Positions 39,547 through 48,740 of a DNA stretch of 64,000 bases are shown here, piece after piece. Position numbers and translations under genes: made by a program. Source of the DNA: Pseudomonas helleri (GTDB lineage: Bacteria; Pseudomonadota; Gammaproteobacteria; Pseudomonadales; Pseudomonadaceae); NCBI RefSeq assembly GCF_001043025.1, contig NZ_JYLD01000011.1, forward strand, positions 124,001-188,000. Direction: 5' to 3'. Numbering within the stretch: the first letter of the stretch is position 1; every line of letters starts with the position of its first letter. The notes beneath the pieces were generated by a model. The model was not told the origin of the DNA. It ran no database searches and worked only from the letters and a program-made list of their open reading frames with translations.

Positions 39547-40893
39547 TTACTCAGCAGCCGGAGCTTCTGGCTTACGGCGCTTGAGCGGCGCCATGCCGTC
39601 CTTGCTGACCAGCGACAGGGCGTCGGTCTTTGGGCGGTTGGCGATTTTGCGTTTGGTCGGGGCCTTGGCGCCGGTCTTTTTCTTGTCGCCTTTGCCGTCA
39701 GTCTTTTTCTTCTTCACACCAACAGCTTTACCCGAAGCCTTGACCTTTTTCGGCCCGCTGTAGGTGCCTTTGACTTCTTTGATCACGCGACGCTCGAAGC
39801 TTTGCTTCAAGTAGCGCTCGATGCTGGACATAAGGTTCCAGTCACCGTGGCAAATCAGCGAGATCGCCAGACCGTCGTTGCCGGCACGGCCAGTTCGGCC
39901 AATGCGGTGAACGTATTCGTCGCCGCTACGCGGCATGTCGAAGTTGATCACCAGATCCAGACCTTCAACGTCCAGACCACGGGCGGCCACGTCGGTAGCG
40001 ACCAAAATTTTCACGCCGCCCTGCTTCAGGCGATCAATGGCCAGCTTGCGGTCTTTTTGGTCTTTCTCACCGTGCAAGACAAACGCCTTGTACTCCTGAG
40101 CCACCAGACGGCCGTAAATGCGGTCGGCCATGGCGCGGGTGTTGGTGAAGACGATGGCTTTTTGATAAGTCTCGTTGGCCAGCAACCAGTTCACGATTTG
40201 TTCTTTGTGCTGGTTGTGGTCAGCGGTGATCACTTGCTGACGCGTGGTAGCGTTCAGCTGACTGACCTGGTTGAGCTGCAAGTGCTCAGGGTTGTTCAAG
40301 ACTTTACCGATCATGTCACGCAGGCCCGAACCACCGGTGGTGGCCGAGAACAACATGGTTTGCTGACGGTTCGGGCATTCGTCAACCAGACGCTGCACGT
40401 CTTCGGCGAAGCCCATGTCGAGCATGCGGTCAGCTTCGTCGAGCACCAGCACTTCAACTTCGTTGAGTTGCAGGTTGCCGGCGTTCAGTTGCTCAAGCAA
40501 ACGGCCTGGCGTGCCGATCAGGATGTCAGGCACTTTGCGCAACATGGCGGCCTGTACTTTGAAGTCTTCACCGCCGGTAATCAGACCGGACTTGATGAAC
40601 GTGAACTGCGAAAAGCGTTCAACTTCTTTCAAGGTTTGCTGCGCCAGCTCGCGGGTCGGCAGCAAAATCAACGCTTTGATGCTGACGCGGATTTTGGCTG
40701 GGCCAATCAGGCGATTGAGAATCGGCAGAACGAAAGCAGCGGTTTTGCCACTCCCGGTTTGAGCTGTAACCCGCAGGTCACGCCCCTCGAGCGCGAGCGG
40801 GATGGCCGCTGCTTGCACAGGCGTAGGCTCGACAAATTTAAGCTCGGCCACAGCTTTAAGCAGGCGTTCGTGCAGGGCGAAATCGGAAAACAC
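39547..40893 (-). CDS. DEAD-box ATP-dependent RNA helicase (RhlE/SrmB-like)
   Basis: A 448-residue RNA helicase with Q-motif FVEPTPVQAAAIPLAL, Walker A AQTGSGKT, DEAD in LVLDEADRMLDMGF, SAT in MLFSATTGG and motif VI HRIGRTGRAG. An 80-residue lysine-rich tail follows (KKKKTDGKGDKKKTGAK). The length and tail recall P. aeruginosa PA3950 (RhlE1), one of two RhlE-type helicases; assignment between RhlE and SrmB types is uncertain. Such enzymes aid ribosome assembly and RNA decay in the cold. It is divergent from the mechanosensitive channel. Confidence 0.92.
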   Translation of the reverse strand: MFSDFALHERLLKAVAELKFVEPTPVQAAAIPLALEGRDLRVTAQTGSGKTAAFVLPILNRLIGPAKIRVSIKALILLPTRELAQQTLKEVERFSQFTFIKSGLITGGEDFKVQAAMLRKVPDILIGTPGRLLEQLNAGNLQLNEVEVLVLDEADRMLDMGFAEDVQRLVDECPNRQQTMLFSATTGGSGLRDMIGKVLNNPEHLQLNQVSQLNATTRQQVITADHNQHKEQIVNWLLANETYQKAIVFTNTRAMADRIYGRLVAQEYKAFVLHGEKDQKDRKLAIDRLKQGGVKILVATDVAARGLDVEGLDLVINFDMPRSGDEYVHRIGRTGRAGNDGLAISLICHGDWNLMSSIERYLKQSFERRVIKEVKGTYSGPKKVKASGKAVGVKKKKTDGKGDKKKTGAKAPTKRKIANRPKTDALSLVSKDGMAPLKRRKPEAPAAE

Positions 40894-41084
40894 GGGTGCT
40901 ACCTCGAAGAAATGCGAAAAATCAGCGGCATAGAGTAACGGTTTCGAGCGCTCAGGCCGAGTTTCTTTGCATCAACGGCGCGAAACAAATGCTTTTTTAG
41001 GGTCTTTAGTCCAAAGACAGCCCCTAAATCGTCTTGAGATGGTCTAATCCCATGGCCATTTCTTTTGGGATAACGCTTTAACTT

Positions 41085-42368
41085 ATGGATACTCAAACAC
41101 TCTGGAGCGAATTTGAACGCCTTTGGGCCAACCTGGATCACTATCCTTGGCTGTCGTCCGTTCTGGGACTGATCGTATTGGTGAGCGTCGCCCTGCTCGC
41201 CGGTCACATTGCCCGCATCATTATCTTGCGCGTCACCAAGATGCTCGCCCGCCAGCCAGCCTTGCACTGGGTCAGCGATTTGCGCGAACACAAAGTGTTC
41301 CATCGCGTGGCGCAAATGACGCCGTCACTGATGATCCAGTTTGGCCGCAATTTGGTCCCGGACCTGAGCGACAACGGTCGCCAATTCCTCGGCAACCTGG
41401 CCTTGGCCATCACCATTTTTGTGTTGACGCGGGTCATCACCGCCCTGCTCGATGCCTTGCTCGACATCTACGCACGCACCAACTACGCCAAGACCCGGCC
41501 CATCAAGGGCTATATCCAGCTGGGCAAGATGCTGCTGTATGTGTTCTCCGCGATCATCATTGTCGCCACCCTGATCGACCGCTCGCCGATGCTGTTGCTC
41601 TCGGGCCTGGGTGCCATGTCTGCGGTGATTTTGTTGGTCTACAAAGACACCCTGCTGTCTTTTGTCGCCAGCGTTCAGTTGACCAGCAACGACCTGCTGC
41701 GAGTAGGCGACTGGATCGAAATGCCGCAAGTGGGCGCCGACGGCGATGTCATGGACATCACGCTGCACACCGTCAAAGTACAGAACTTCGACAAGACCAT
41801 CGTCTCCATCCCGACCTGGCGCTTGATGTCCGAGTCGTTTAAAAACTGGCGCGGCATGCAGCAATCCGGCGGTCGACGGATCAAGCGCAGTCTGTTTATT
41901 GATGCCGCAGGCGTCGGGTTTCTGACCGACGAGCAGGAGCAGCGCCTGGAGCAAGTGCGCTTGCTGAGCGACTATCTGGCGCGCAAAAAAGCCGAACTCA
42001 AGAGCTGGAACGAAGCCCAGGGCAACGTCGCGGCGATGTCAGCCAACCGTCGGCGCATGACCAACATAGGTACCTTCCGCGCCTACGCACTGGCCTACCT
42101 GCGAAGCCACGCGATGATCCAGCCCAACATGACCTGCATGGTGCGCCAGATGCAAGCCACGCCCCAAGGCGTGCCACTTGAAATCTACTGCTTCACCCGC
42201 ACCACGGTGTGGGACGAATACGAGCAAATCCAGGGCGATATTTTCGACTATCTGTTATCGGTCTTGCCGGAGTTTGGCTTGAGCGTGTATCAACAGCCAA
42301 GTGGCAATGACTTGCGTCAAGGGCTGATGAACAAGATCAACCCGCCGCACGTGGCGGTTGAAGACTGA
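41085..42368 (+). CDS. MscS-family mechanosensitive channel, YbdG-like
   Basis: A 427-residue inner-membrane protein with about five transmembrane helices. The pore helix and beta domain are clear (LLLSGLGAMSAVILLVYKDTLLSFVASVQLTSNDLLRVGDWIEMPQVGADGDVMDITLHTVKVQNFDKTI, quoted only to locate residues around 185-250). The long C-terminal domain with an insertion (ARKKAELKSWNEAQ) is typical of YbdG/MscM rather than MscS. The role would be release of solutes under hypo-osmotic shock. Confidence 0.9.
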   Translation: MDTQTLWSEFERLWANLDHYPWLSSVLGLIVLVSVALLAGHIARIIILRVTKMLARQPALHWVSDLREHKVFHRVAQMTPSLMIQFGRNLVPDLSDNGRQFLGNLALAITIFVLTRVITALLDALLDIYARTNYAKTRPIKGYIQLGKMLLYVFSAIIIVATLIDRSPMLLLSGLGAMSAVILLVYKDTLLSFVASVQLTSNDLLRVGDWIEMPQVGADGDVMDITLHTVKVQNFDKTIVSIPTWRLMSESFKNWRGMQQSGGRRIKRSLFIDAAGVGFLTDEQEQRLEQVRLLSDYLARKKAELKSWNEAQGNVAAMSANRRRMTNIGTFRAYALAYLRSHAMIQPNMTCMVRQMQATPQGVPLEIYCFTRTTVWDEYEQIQGDIFDYLLSVLPEFGLSVYQQPSGNDLRQGLMNKINPPHVAVED

Positions 42369-42379
42369 GTCACGTGTAA

Positions 42380-42409
42380 GTCGCCGCAGCCAGTGATGAC
42401 TGCGGCGAC
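42380..42409. terminator. Hairpin between convergent genes
   Basis: GTCGCCGCAG and CTGCGGCGAC form a perfect 10-bp GC-rich stem with a ten-base loop between the channel and hydrolase genes. There is no U-run, so termination strength is uncertain. Confidence 0.45.
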
Positions 42410-42418
42410 GTGGCAGCG

Positions 42419-42982
42419 TTAGCTGTGTTTGAACTGCGGATCACCGCTCAGTTCGAACAACAACTTGATGCCTTCGGGCCAGTCACCCAAGCCACTCTCA
42501 TGGTTGATGTGCCTGGCTTGTTGCAACCACACTAATTCACTGCCCCACGCCTCGCTGAAGGCTGTCGCGCGCTCGACGCTGACATAGGGATCATCCGTGC
42601 TGGCCACGGTTATCGAGTCAAAGGGCAGTTTCCCCAAGTGCATGGGTGCAAACCCTGACGTGCCTTGCGGATAACTCGGCGCTTCGGTGTCGCTGGGGGC
42701 TACCAGCAGCGCGCCGCGAACACGGTTTTTGGCATCTGTGGGGTACTGCTGCGACCACGCCGCAATCAGGTTGCACGCCAGACTGTGCCCCACCAACACC
42801 ACCGGTCGCTGGCTGGAAGTGACTTTGTCGTGTAATCGCTGAACCCAATCAGCGCACACCGGCGTGTTCCAATCGTCTTGCTTGACCCGTTTCAGACCGC
42901 TGTAGTTCTTCTCCCAGCGCGTTTGCCAGTGATCTTCCCCCGAATTATTCAGGCCCGGCAAGATCAACACTTTGACTGTCAT
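42419..42982 (-). CDS. RBBP9/YdeN-family alpha/beta hydrolase
   Basis: A 187-residue serine hydrolase starting MTVKVLILPGLNNSGEDHWQTRWEKNY. It has the nucleophile elbow VLVGHSLACNLIAAW (GHSLA), DDPYVS with the likely acid and RHINHESGLGDWPEG with the histidine. The family's natural substrate is unknown. The ATG at 42982 is preceded by GGGGAG; an in-frame GTG at 42988 is less likely. Confidence 0.9.
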   Translation of the reverse strand: MTVKVLILPGLNNSGEDHWQTRWEKNYSGLKRVKQDDWNTPVCADWVQRLHDKVTSSQRPVVLVGHSLACNLIAAWSQQYPTDAKNRVRGALLVAPSDTEAPSYPQGTSGFAPMHLGKLPFDSITVASTDDPYVSVERATAFSEAWGSELVWLQQARHINHESGLGDWPEGIKLLFELSGDPQFKHS

Positions 42983-43072
42983 TCCCACTCCCCTTTAAGG
43001 CGTTAGATTGGGTCTGTTGACGTTTCATTGCGGTCGCGACGAGACGTCAACAGACCTTGGGCCTTAAGGACC

Positions 43073-43933
43073 TTAGCCCCTGATAGCCTTGCGGTCTAGC
43101 CGGCTGATCCACACAGCCAGCAGAATCACCGTGCCGCCCAACATTAACCTGCCCAACGGTTCGTGCTGGTTCCAGATCAGCAGGTTCAGCAGTAAACCCA
43201 CCGGCACATGCAGGTTGTTCATCACCGCCAGGGTGCCGCCGCTGACCAGGCACGCGCCTTTGTTCCACCAGTACATGCCCAGCGCCGTCGACACCAGGCC
43301 CAGAAACAGCAACACGCCCCACTGCAACGGTGCGTCGGGCAAAAAGTGCGCTTTGCCAAACAGCAGGAAAGCCGGCAACACCACAATCAGGGCGCCGACA
43401 TAAAAGAACCCGAACCGCCGGTAGCCCGGCAGCTCACTCGGATAGCGCAGCACCAGACGCCGGTACAGCACCTGACCAGCGGCATACGTAAAGTTGGCCA
43501 GTTGCAGCAGCAGGAAGCCTTTGAAGAAGTCCGGGCTGATGCTGTCAAACCGAATCACCGCAGCCCCGCCAACGGCCACCAGCGCGGCGACCAGCGCCCA
43601 CGGATTAAAGCGCCGGTTTAGCGCATCTTCAATCAGGGTGACGTGCAGCGGCGTAAGGATGGTGAACAGCAGCACCTCGGGCACCGTGAGCACGCGAAAG
43701 CTCAGGTACAGACAGACGTAGGTGATACCAAACTGCAGGGCGCCAATCACCAGCATGCCGCGCATAAAGCCGGGTTCAACCTGGCGCCAGCGTGTCAGCG
43801 GGATAAAAACCAGACCGGCCAGCACCACACGCACCAGCACGGCGAAGTAACTGTCGACGTGCCCTGCCAGATACTCGCCAATAAGGCTGAAGGAAAACGC
43901 CTGAATCAGCGTCACAACTAGCAAATAACCCAT
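43073..43933 (-). CDS. EamA/DMT-family transporter
   Basis: A 286-residue protein with ten hydrophobic helices (MGYLLVVTLIQAFSFSLIGEYLAGHVDSYFAVLVRVVLAG; NNLHVPVGLLLNLLIWNQHEPLGRLMLGG). It belongs to the group annotated as carboxylate/amino acid/amine transporters. The substrate is unknown. It stands alone on the minus strand between the hydrolase and azoR. Confidence 0.88.
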   Translation of the reverse strand: MGYLLVVTLIQAFSFSLIGEYLAGHVDSYFAVLVRVVLAGLVFIPLTRWRQVEPGFMRGMLVIGALQFGITYVCLYLSFRVLTVPEVLLFTILTPLHVTLIEDALNRRFNPWALVAALVAVGGAAVIRFDSISPDFFKGFLLLQLANFTYAAGQVLYRRLVLRYPSELPGYRRFGFFYVGALIVVLPAFLLFGKAHFLPDAPLQWGVLLFLGLVSTALGMYWWNKGACLVSGGTLAVMNNLHVPVGLLLNLLIWNQHEPLGRLMLGGTVILLAVWISRLDRKAIRG

Positions 43934-44013
43934 AAATCTCTCGCCCGGTATTGAGTGGACGCGACCTTAGCGGTTTTTCAGCACGCTGCGCTATCGGCCC
44001 GTAAACCGCAGGC

Positions 44014-44047
44014 AAAAAAAACCCGATCCAGCGTAGGGCTGATCGGG
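44014..44047 (-). terminator. Intrinsic terminator after azoR
   Basis: On the reverse strand CCCGATC-N12-GATCGGG is followed by eight T residues. It lies 114 bases beyond the azoR stop and also shields the EamA gene that starts at 43933. Confidence 0.85.
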
Positions 44048-44160
44048 CGATAGCACTCAAAGAAAGTGCCAAGGGAGGTTCGATGCGCGAACCGCTTGCT
44101 TGAAGGAGCAGTGAAGCGAATTAAGCCATGCAACGATTATCTGTTGATTAACAGACCGGC

Positions 44161-44760
44161 TCAGGCCACATCTGAAAGCCTGGCTTTGGCTTGGTTCAAC
44201 CCTTTTTCCTGGAAGTCGCCGCCCAGGTTCATGCCCTCGGCATGGATAAAGGTCACGTCATGAATGCCCACAAAGGCCAGTACCTGGCGCAGGTACGGTT
44301 CTTGGTGGTCTGCGGTGCTACCCGCATATATCCCGCCGCGCGCAGTGAGCACGTATGCTTTTTTACCGGTGAGCAGACCCAGGGGGCCGGTGTCGGTGTA
44401 TTTGAAAGTCAGGCCGGCGCGCAACACATGGTCCAGCCAGGCTTTGAGGGTGCTGGGGATCGCAAAGTTGTACATCGGCGCCGCCAGCACCAGCACGTCA
44501 GCCGCCAGCAACTCGTCGGTCAGCTCATTGGAGCGCTGCAAGGAAGCCTGTTCGGCGGCGTTACGCTGCGCCTCGGGCTTCATCCAGCCGCCCAGCAAAT
44601 CGGCGTCCAGATGCGGCACCGGGTTCACAGCCACATCGCGAATGGTCAGGCGATCAGCCGGATGAAGGGTTTTCCAGTGACTGATGAACTGCTGTGTCAG
44701 CTCGCGGGAAAAGGAATCCTGTTGGCGAGCGCTGCTTTCGATGATCAGAACATTAGACAT
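44161..44760 (-). CDS. azoR: FMN-dependent NADH-azoreductase AzoR
   Basis: A 199-residue flavodoxin-like quinone/azo reductase. Seen are the FMN phosphate loop MSNVLIIESSARQQDSFSRELT, the motif VLAAPMYNFAIPSTLKAWLDHVLRAGLTFKYTDTGP quoted by its key residues P-M-Y-N-F, and LTARGGIYAG. These proteins reduce quinones and protect against thiol stress. The ATG at 44760 gives the standard length. It is divergent from a LysR gene, the usual arrangement for regulated azoR in Pseudomonas. Confidence 0.94.
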   Translation of the reverse strand: MSNVLIIESSARQQDSFSRELTQQFISHWKTLHPADRLTIRDVAVNPVPHLDADLLGGWMKPEAQRNAAEQASLQRSNELTDELLAADVLVLAAPMYNFAIPSTLKAWLDHVLRAGLTFKYTDTGPLGLLTGKKAYVLTARGGIYAGSTADHQEPYLRQVLAFVGIHDVTFIHAEGMNLGGDFQEKGLNQAKARLSDVA

Positions 44761-44859
44761 GGGCGGTAGGCTCCATCTGTGAAGGCTGTAAGGCGATGGA
44801 GTGAATCCTAGAGGGCATTTCATTGATGAAAAAGCGTAAATATCTGCTACAACCTATCT

Positions 44860-44873
44860 ATAAATTTGTTTAT
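44860..44873. promoter_or_regulatory. Candidate LysR box in the azoR-LysR gap
   Basis: ATAAA-TTTG-TTTAT is an AT-rich dyad between the divergent genes, 63 bases before the LysR GTG. Confidence 0.35.
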
Positions 44874-44935
44874 TAATGAGTACCCTGTACAACAGGCTGC
44901 GGCTACACAACGACTCGTTACCAAAGGAATACAAC

Positions 44936-45859
44936 GTGAAAGCGCCCCGCGTGACCCTTGACCAATGGCGCACGCTGCAAGCGGTGGTCGACCACGGTGG
45001 CTTTGCGCAAGCTGCTGAGGTGCTGCATCGCTCGCAGTCGTCTGTCAGTTACACCGTTGCTCGCATGCAAGACCAGCTCGGCGTGCCGCTGTTGCGCATC
45101 GACGGGCGCAAAGCCGTGCTCACCGAAGCCGGCGGCGTTTTATTACGGCGTTCGCGCCAGTTGGTCAAACAAGCCAGCCAGCTTGAAGACCTCGCCCATC
45201 ACATGGAGCAAGGCTGGGAAGCCGAAGTGCGGCTGGTGGTTGACGCCGCTTACCCGAATGCACGGCTGGTGCGCGCCTTGACCGCTTTTATGCCGCAGAG
45301 CCGTGGCTGTCGTGTGCGATTGCGCGAAGAAGTCCTGTCGGGCGTCGAAGAGGTTTTGCTGGAAGGCGTGGCCGACCTGGCCATCAGCAGTTTCAATATT
45401 CCCGGCTACCTGGGCACAGAACTGAGCACCGTCGAATTCATTGCCGTGGCTCATCCCGATCACGCCCTGCATCGTATGCAACGGGTGCTGCACTTCCAGG
45501 ACCTTGAAAGCCAGTTGCAAGTGGTGATTCGCGACTCGGGCCGCCAGCAACCCCGCGACGTGGGCTGGCTGGGCTCTGAACAACGCTGGACGGTCGGCAG
45601 CCTGGCCACGGCCGCCGCTTTTGTGGGCAGTGGCCTGGGCTTTGCCTGGCTGCCCCGGCACATGATCGAGCGCGAACTCAAAGAGGGTGTGCTCAAAGCG
45701 TTGCCACTGGATCAGGGCGGTGACCGCCACCCGGTGTTTTACCTGTACGCCAACAAGGACAAACCGCTGGGCCCGGCGACACAAATACTGGTGGAGTTGT
45801 TGCGCACCTTTGATACCGCCCCCCTGGACGCAGCCTTTGCTGCCCCTGAGCAGGCATAA
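44936..45859 (+). CDS. LysR-type regulator divergent from azoR
   Basis: A 307-residue LysR protein with helix-turn-helix VTLDQWRTLQAVVDHGGFAQAAEVLHRSQSSVSYTVARMQDQLGVPLL and an effector domain ending WLPRHMIERELKEGVLKAL. GTG at 44936 preceded by AAGGAA is the family start (MKAPRVTLDQW); an in-frame ATG at 44876 would add 20 atypical residues. It probably regulates azoR; the inducer is unknown. Confidence 0.88.
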   Translation: MKAPRVTLDQWRTLQAVVDHGGFAQAAEVLHRSQSSVSYTVARMQDQLGVPLLRIDGRKAVLTEAGGVLLRRSRQLVKQASQLEDLAHHMEQGWEAEVRLVVDAAYPNARLVRALTAFMPQSRGCRVRLREEVLSGVEEVLLEGVADLAISSFNIPGYLGTELSTVEFIAVAHPDHALHRMQRVLHFQDLESQLQVVIRDSGRQQPRDVGWLGSEQRWTVGSLATAAAFVGSGLGFAWLPRHMIERELKEGVLKALPLDQGGDRHPVFYLYANKDKPLGPATQILVELLRTFDTAPLDAAFAAPEQA

Positions 45860-46029
45860 AGCAAAGATTGCAGCCATGACAGCGGTGGGCAGGAACATCG
45901 ATCCCGAATATCCTGTCCAAGCTTCGCGGCTGGCCATTCATCAGTGCCAACCTCATCACATCACCTATTCAACACACAGCGCGTGCGTTCTCGGACGCAG
46001 CTGCTTCTACTTTTCAGGACTTTTGACTT

Positions 46030-46617
46030 ATGTTGAAAAAAATTGCCTTTGCTGCCAGCGCCCTGCTCTTCGCCGCCAACCTGATGGCTGCAACGCCTGC
46101 GGCAAACAAAGCGACACCAGCGCAAAAAGCACCCCATGTACTGTTGGATACCAGCAACGGCCAGATTGAAATCGAACTGGACCCCGTCAAGGCACCGATC
46201 AGCACCAAAAACTTTCTGGATTACGTTGATAGCGGCTTTTACAACAACACTATTTTCCACCGTGTTATCCCCGGCTTCATGGTGCAAGGCGGCGGGTTCA
46301 CCTCCCAGATGACGCAAAAAACAACCCGCGACCCAATCAAGAACGAAGCTGGCAACGGCCTGCACAATGTGCGCGGCACCTTGTCGATGGCACGTACCTC
46401 CAATCCGAACTCCGCGACCAGCCAGTTCTTTATCAATGTGGCTGACAATGCGAATCTCGATCCAGGCAGTAACGCTGGGTACGCGGTATTCGGCAAGGTG
46501 GTTAAAGGCATGGACGTGGTTGACGTAATCGTCAATTCGCAGACGACCACCAAAAGCGGTATGCAGAACGTGCCAATCGATCCTGTTTACATCAAGTCTG
46601 CCAAACGCATCGACTAA
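46030..46617 (+). CDS. ppiA: Periplasmic peptidyl-prolyl cis-trans isomerase PpiA
   Basis: A cyclophilin of 195 residues with signal peptide MLKKIAFAASALLFAANLMA. The catalytic core follows: FYNNTIFHRVIPGFMVQGGGF (catalytic Arg in FHRV), ARTSNPNSATSQFFINV and YAVFGKVVKGMDVVD. It assists folding of exported proteins. A variable 14-residue linker after the signal peptide (TPAANKATPAQKAP) is typical of Pseudomonas. Hairpins follow before the ABC gene. Confidence 0.94.
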   Translation: MLKKIAFAASALLFAANLMAATPAANKATPAQKAPHVLLDTSNGQIEIELDPVKAPISTKNFLDYVDSGFYNNTIFHRVIPGFMVQGGGFTSQMTQKTTRDPIKNEAGNGLHNVRGTLSMARTSNPNSATSQFFINVADNANLDPGSNAGYAVFGKVVKGMDVVDVIVNSQTTTKSGMQNVPIDPVYIKSAKRID

Positions 46618-46648
46618 GCCTAATCGCTTCGCATGCTGCGGGGAGCTT

Positions 46649-46697
46649 GACCGGCCCAGGCCGGTCACACCACTAAAGGAGAGCCCGCTCAGCGGGC
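46649..46697 (+). other. Two hairpins around the ABC exporter ribosome binding site
   Basis: GACCGGCC-CA-GGCCGGTC (46649-46666) is an 8-bp stem. The Shine-Dalgarno AAGGAG (46676-46681) follows, then GCCCGC-TCA-GCGGGC (46683-46697). The second stem sits between Shine-Dalgarno and start codon. If folded, it shortens the distance to about 5 bases for the GTG at 46702 and about 11 for the ATG at 46708. Confidence 0.5.
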
Positions 46698-46707
46698 GTC
46701 AGTGACC

Positions 46708-48540
46708 ATGCTTTATCGTCGTTTTGAACAACTGATCGATATTTTTCGCGAAGCTCCCAGCGCCACACCGCCCAACACCGTTTGGGCGTTTTACATCTAT
46801 TACCTGCGCCAGGTCTGGCCACTGTTTGCCGCCTTGCTGGTGGTCGGGCTGGTCGCCGCCCTGATTGAAGTCTCGCTGTTCAGCTACTTGAGCACCCTGA
46901 TCGATCTAGCCCAGGGCACGCCCAACACTGAGTTTTTCAGCATTCACAGCGGTGAGCTGATCTGGATGGCAGTGGTGGCGCTGATCATTCGCCCGGTGTT
47001 TTTCGGCCTGCATGATCTGCTTGTGCACCAGACCTTAAGCCCGAGCATGACCAGCATGATCCGCTGGCAAAACCACAACTATGTGCTCAAGCAAAGCCTC
47101 AACTTTTTCCAGAACGACTTCGCCGGGCGCATTGCCCAGCGCATCATGCAAACCGGCAACTCGCTGCGTGACTCTGCGGTGCAGGCCGTCGATGCGTTGT
47201 GGCACGTGTTGATCTACGCCATCAGTTCGCTGGTGCTGTTTGCCGAAGCGGACTGGCGGCTGATGATCCCTTTGCTGACCTGGATAGTGCTTTACATCGG
47301 CGCGCTGTATTACTTCGTGCCACGGGTCAAGGAACGCTCGGTGGTGTCTTCGGATGCGCGCTCTAAATTGATGGGCCGGATCGTTGACGGCTACACCAAC
47401 ATCACCACCCTCAAGCTGTTTGCCCACACCAATTACGAGCAGCAGTACGCCCGCGAAGCGATCATCGAACAAACCGAAAAAACCCAACTGGCCAGCCGCG
47501 TCGTAACCAGCATGGACGTGACCATCACCTCCATGAACGGGCTGCTGATTGTGAGCACCAGCGGCCTTGCGCTGTGGTTGTGGAGCCAGTCACTGATCAG
47601 CGTGGGCGCCATTGCGCTGGCTACTGGCCTGGTGATTCGCATCGTCAACATGTCTGGCTGGATCATGTGGGTGGTCAACGGCATTTTTGAAAACATCGGC
47701 ATGGTCCAGGACGGTCTGCAGACCATTGCGCAACCCGTTACGGTCAAGGACAAGGACAACGCGCCACGCCTGAAGGTCGATCGCGGTGAAGTGCGTTTTG
47801 AGCACGTGGACTTTCACTACGGCAAACAGAGCGGGATCATTAGCGACCTGAACCTGGTGATCAAACCCGGCGAAAAAATCGGTTTGATCGGACCGTCCGG
47901 GGCGGGCAAATCGACGCTGGTCAACCTGCTTTTGCGCCTGTATGACCTGCAAGGCGGGAAAATTCTGATAGACGGTCAGAATATCGCCGAAGTGACGCAA
48001 GAAAGCCTGCGCGAACAGATCGGAATGATCACTCAGGACACGTCTTTGCTGCACCGTTCGATCCGCGACAACTTGCTGTATGGCAAGCCGGACGCCACCG
48101 ACGACGAGCTCTGGGCAGCCGTGCGAAAAGCCCGTGCCGATGAGTTTATTCCTGCCCTTTCCGATGCTCAGGGGCGTACCGGTTTTGACGCCCATGTGGG
48201 CGAGCGCGGGGTCAAATTGTCGGGTGGTCAGCGCCAGCGCATCGCTATAGCACGGGTGTTACTGAAGAATGCGCCGATTCTGATCATGGACGAAGCGACC
48301 TCGGCGCTGGACTCCGAAGTCGAAGCCGCGATCCAGGAAAGTCTCGAAACCTTGATGCAAGGTAAAACCGTGATTGCCATCGCTCACCGGCTTTCGACCA
48401 TCGCCCGCATGGACCGTTTGGTAGTCCTCGAAAAAGGTCAGATTGCCGAGTCCGGCACCCACGCCGAACTGCTCGCCCATGGCGGTTTGTATGCCCGTCT
48501 ATGGCAACACCAAACGGGTGGATTTGTCGGCCTCGACTGA
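46708..48540 (+). CDS. ABC exporter (fused membrane and ATPase domains)
   Basis: A 610-residue half-transporter in the inner membrane. The transmembrane domain has six helices (about 25-330). The ATPase domain has Walker A GPSGAGKST, signature LSGGQRQRIAIARVL, Walker B ILIMDEATSALD and the switch histidine in IAIAHRLSTIARM. It resembles the multidrug/lipid exporters of the MsbA-like group (COG1132), which work as homodimers; the substrate is unknown. The start may be GTG 46702 or ATG 46708; the linear ribosome-site spacing is unusually long. Confidence 0.92.
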   Translation: MLYRRFEQLIDIFREAPSATPPNTVWAFYIYYLRQVWPLFAALLVVGLVAALIEVSLFSYLSTLIDLAQGTPNTEFFSIHSGELIWMAVVALIIRPVFFGLHDLLVHQTLSPSMTSMIRWQNHNYVLKQSLNFFQNDFAGRIAQRIMQTGNSLRDSAVQAVDALWHVLIYAISSLVLFAEADWRLMIPLLTWIVLYIGALYYFVPRVKERSVVSSDARSKLMGRIVDGYTNITTLKLFAHTNYEQQYAREAIIEQTEKTQLASRVVTSMDVTITSMNGLLIVSTSGLALWLWSQSLISVGAIALATGLVIRIVNMSGWIMWVVNGIFENIGMVQDGLQTIAQPVTVKDKDNAPRLKVDRGEVRFEHVDFHYGKQSGIISDLNLVIKPGEKIGLIGPSGAGKSTLVNLLLRLYDLQGGKILIDGQNIAEVTQESLREQIGMITQDTSLLHRSIRDNLLYGKPDATDDELWAAVRKARADEFIPALSDAQGRTGFDAHVGERGVKLSGGQRQRIAIARVLLKNAPILIMDEATSALDSEVEAAIQESLETLMQGKTVIAIAHRLSTIARMDRLVVLEKGQIAESGTHAELLAHGGLYARLWQHQTGGFVGLD

Positions 48541-48579
48541 TCCAAAAAAACACAACCTGTAAAGCCCGCGCAACACATC

Positions 48580-48616
48580 GCCAGAGCCCGTGGTTAAAGG
48601 GCTCTGGCGTTTTTTT
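48580..48616 (+). terminator. Intrinsic terminator after the ABC exporter
   Basis: GCCAGAGCCC-N9-GGGCTCTGGC is a perfect 10-bp stem followed by G and seven T residues, 40 bases past the stop codon. Confidence 0.93.
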
Positions 48617-48740
48617 AAGGTCTGGAAAATACCCGGTCGCCTGCTGTAATGAAGTAAAGATTCAGATGAATCTTGTCGTCAATTGCAGGATGCACAATCG
48701 TGTTTTTTGATCGATAGAGTTATCTATCCTGGATCCTTAA

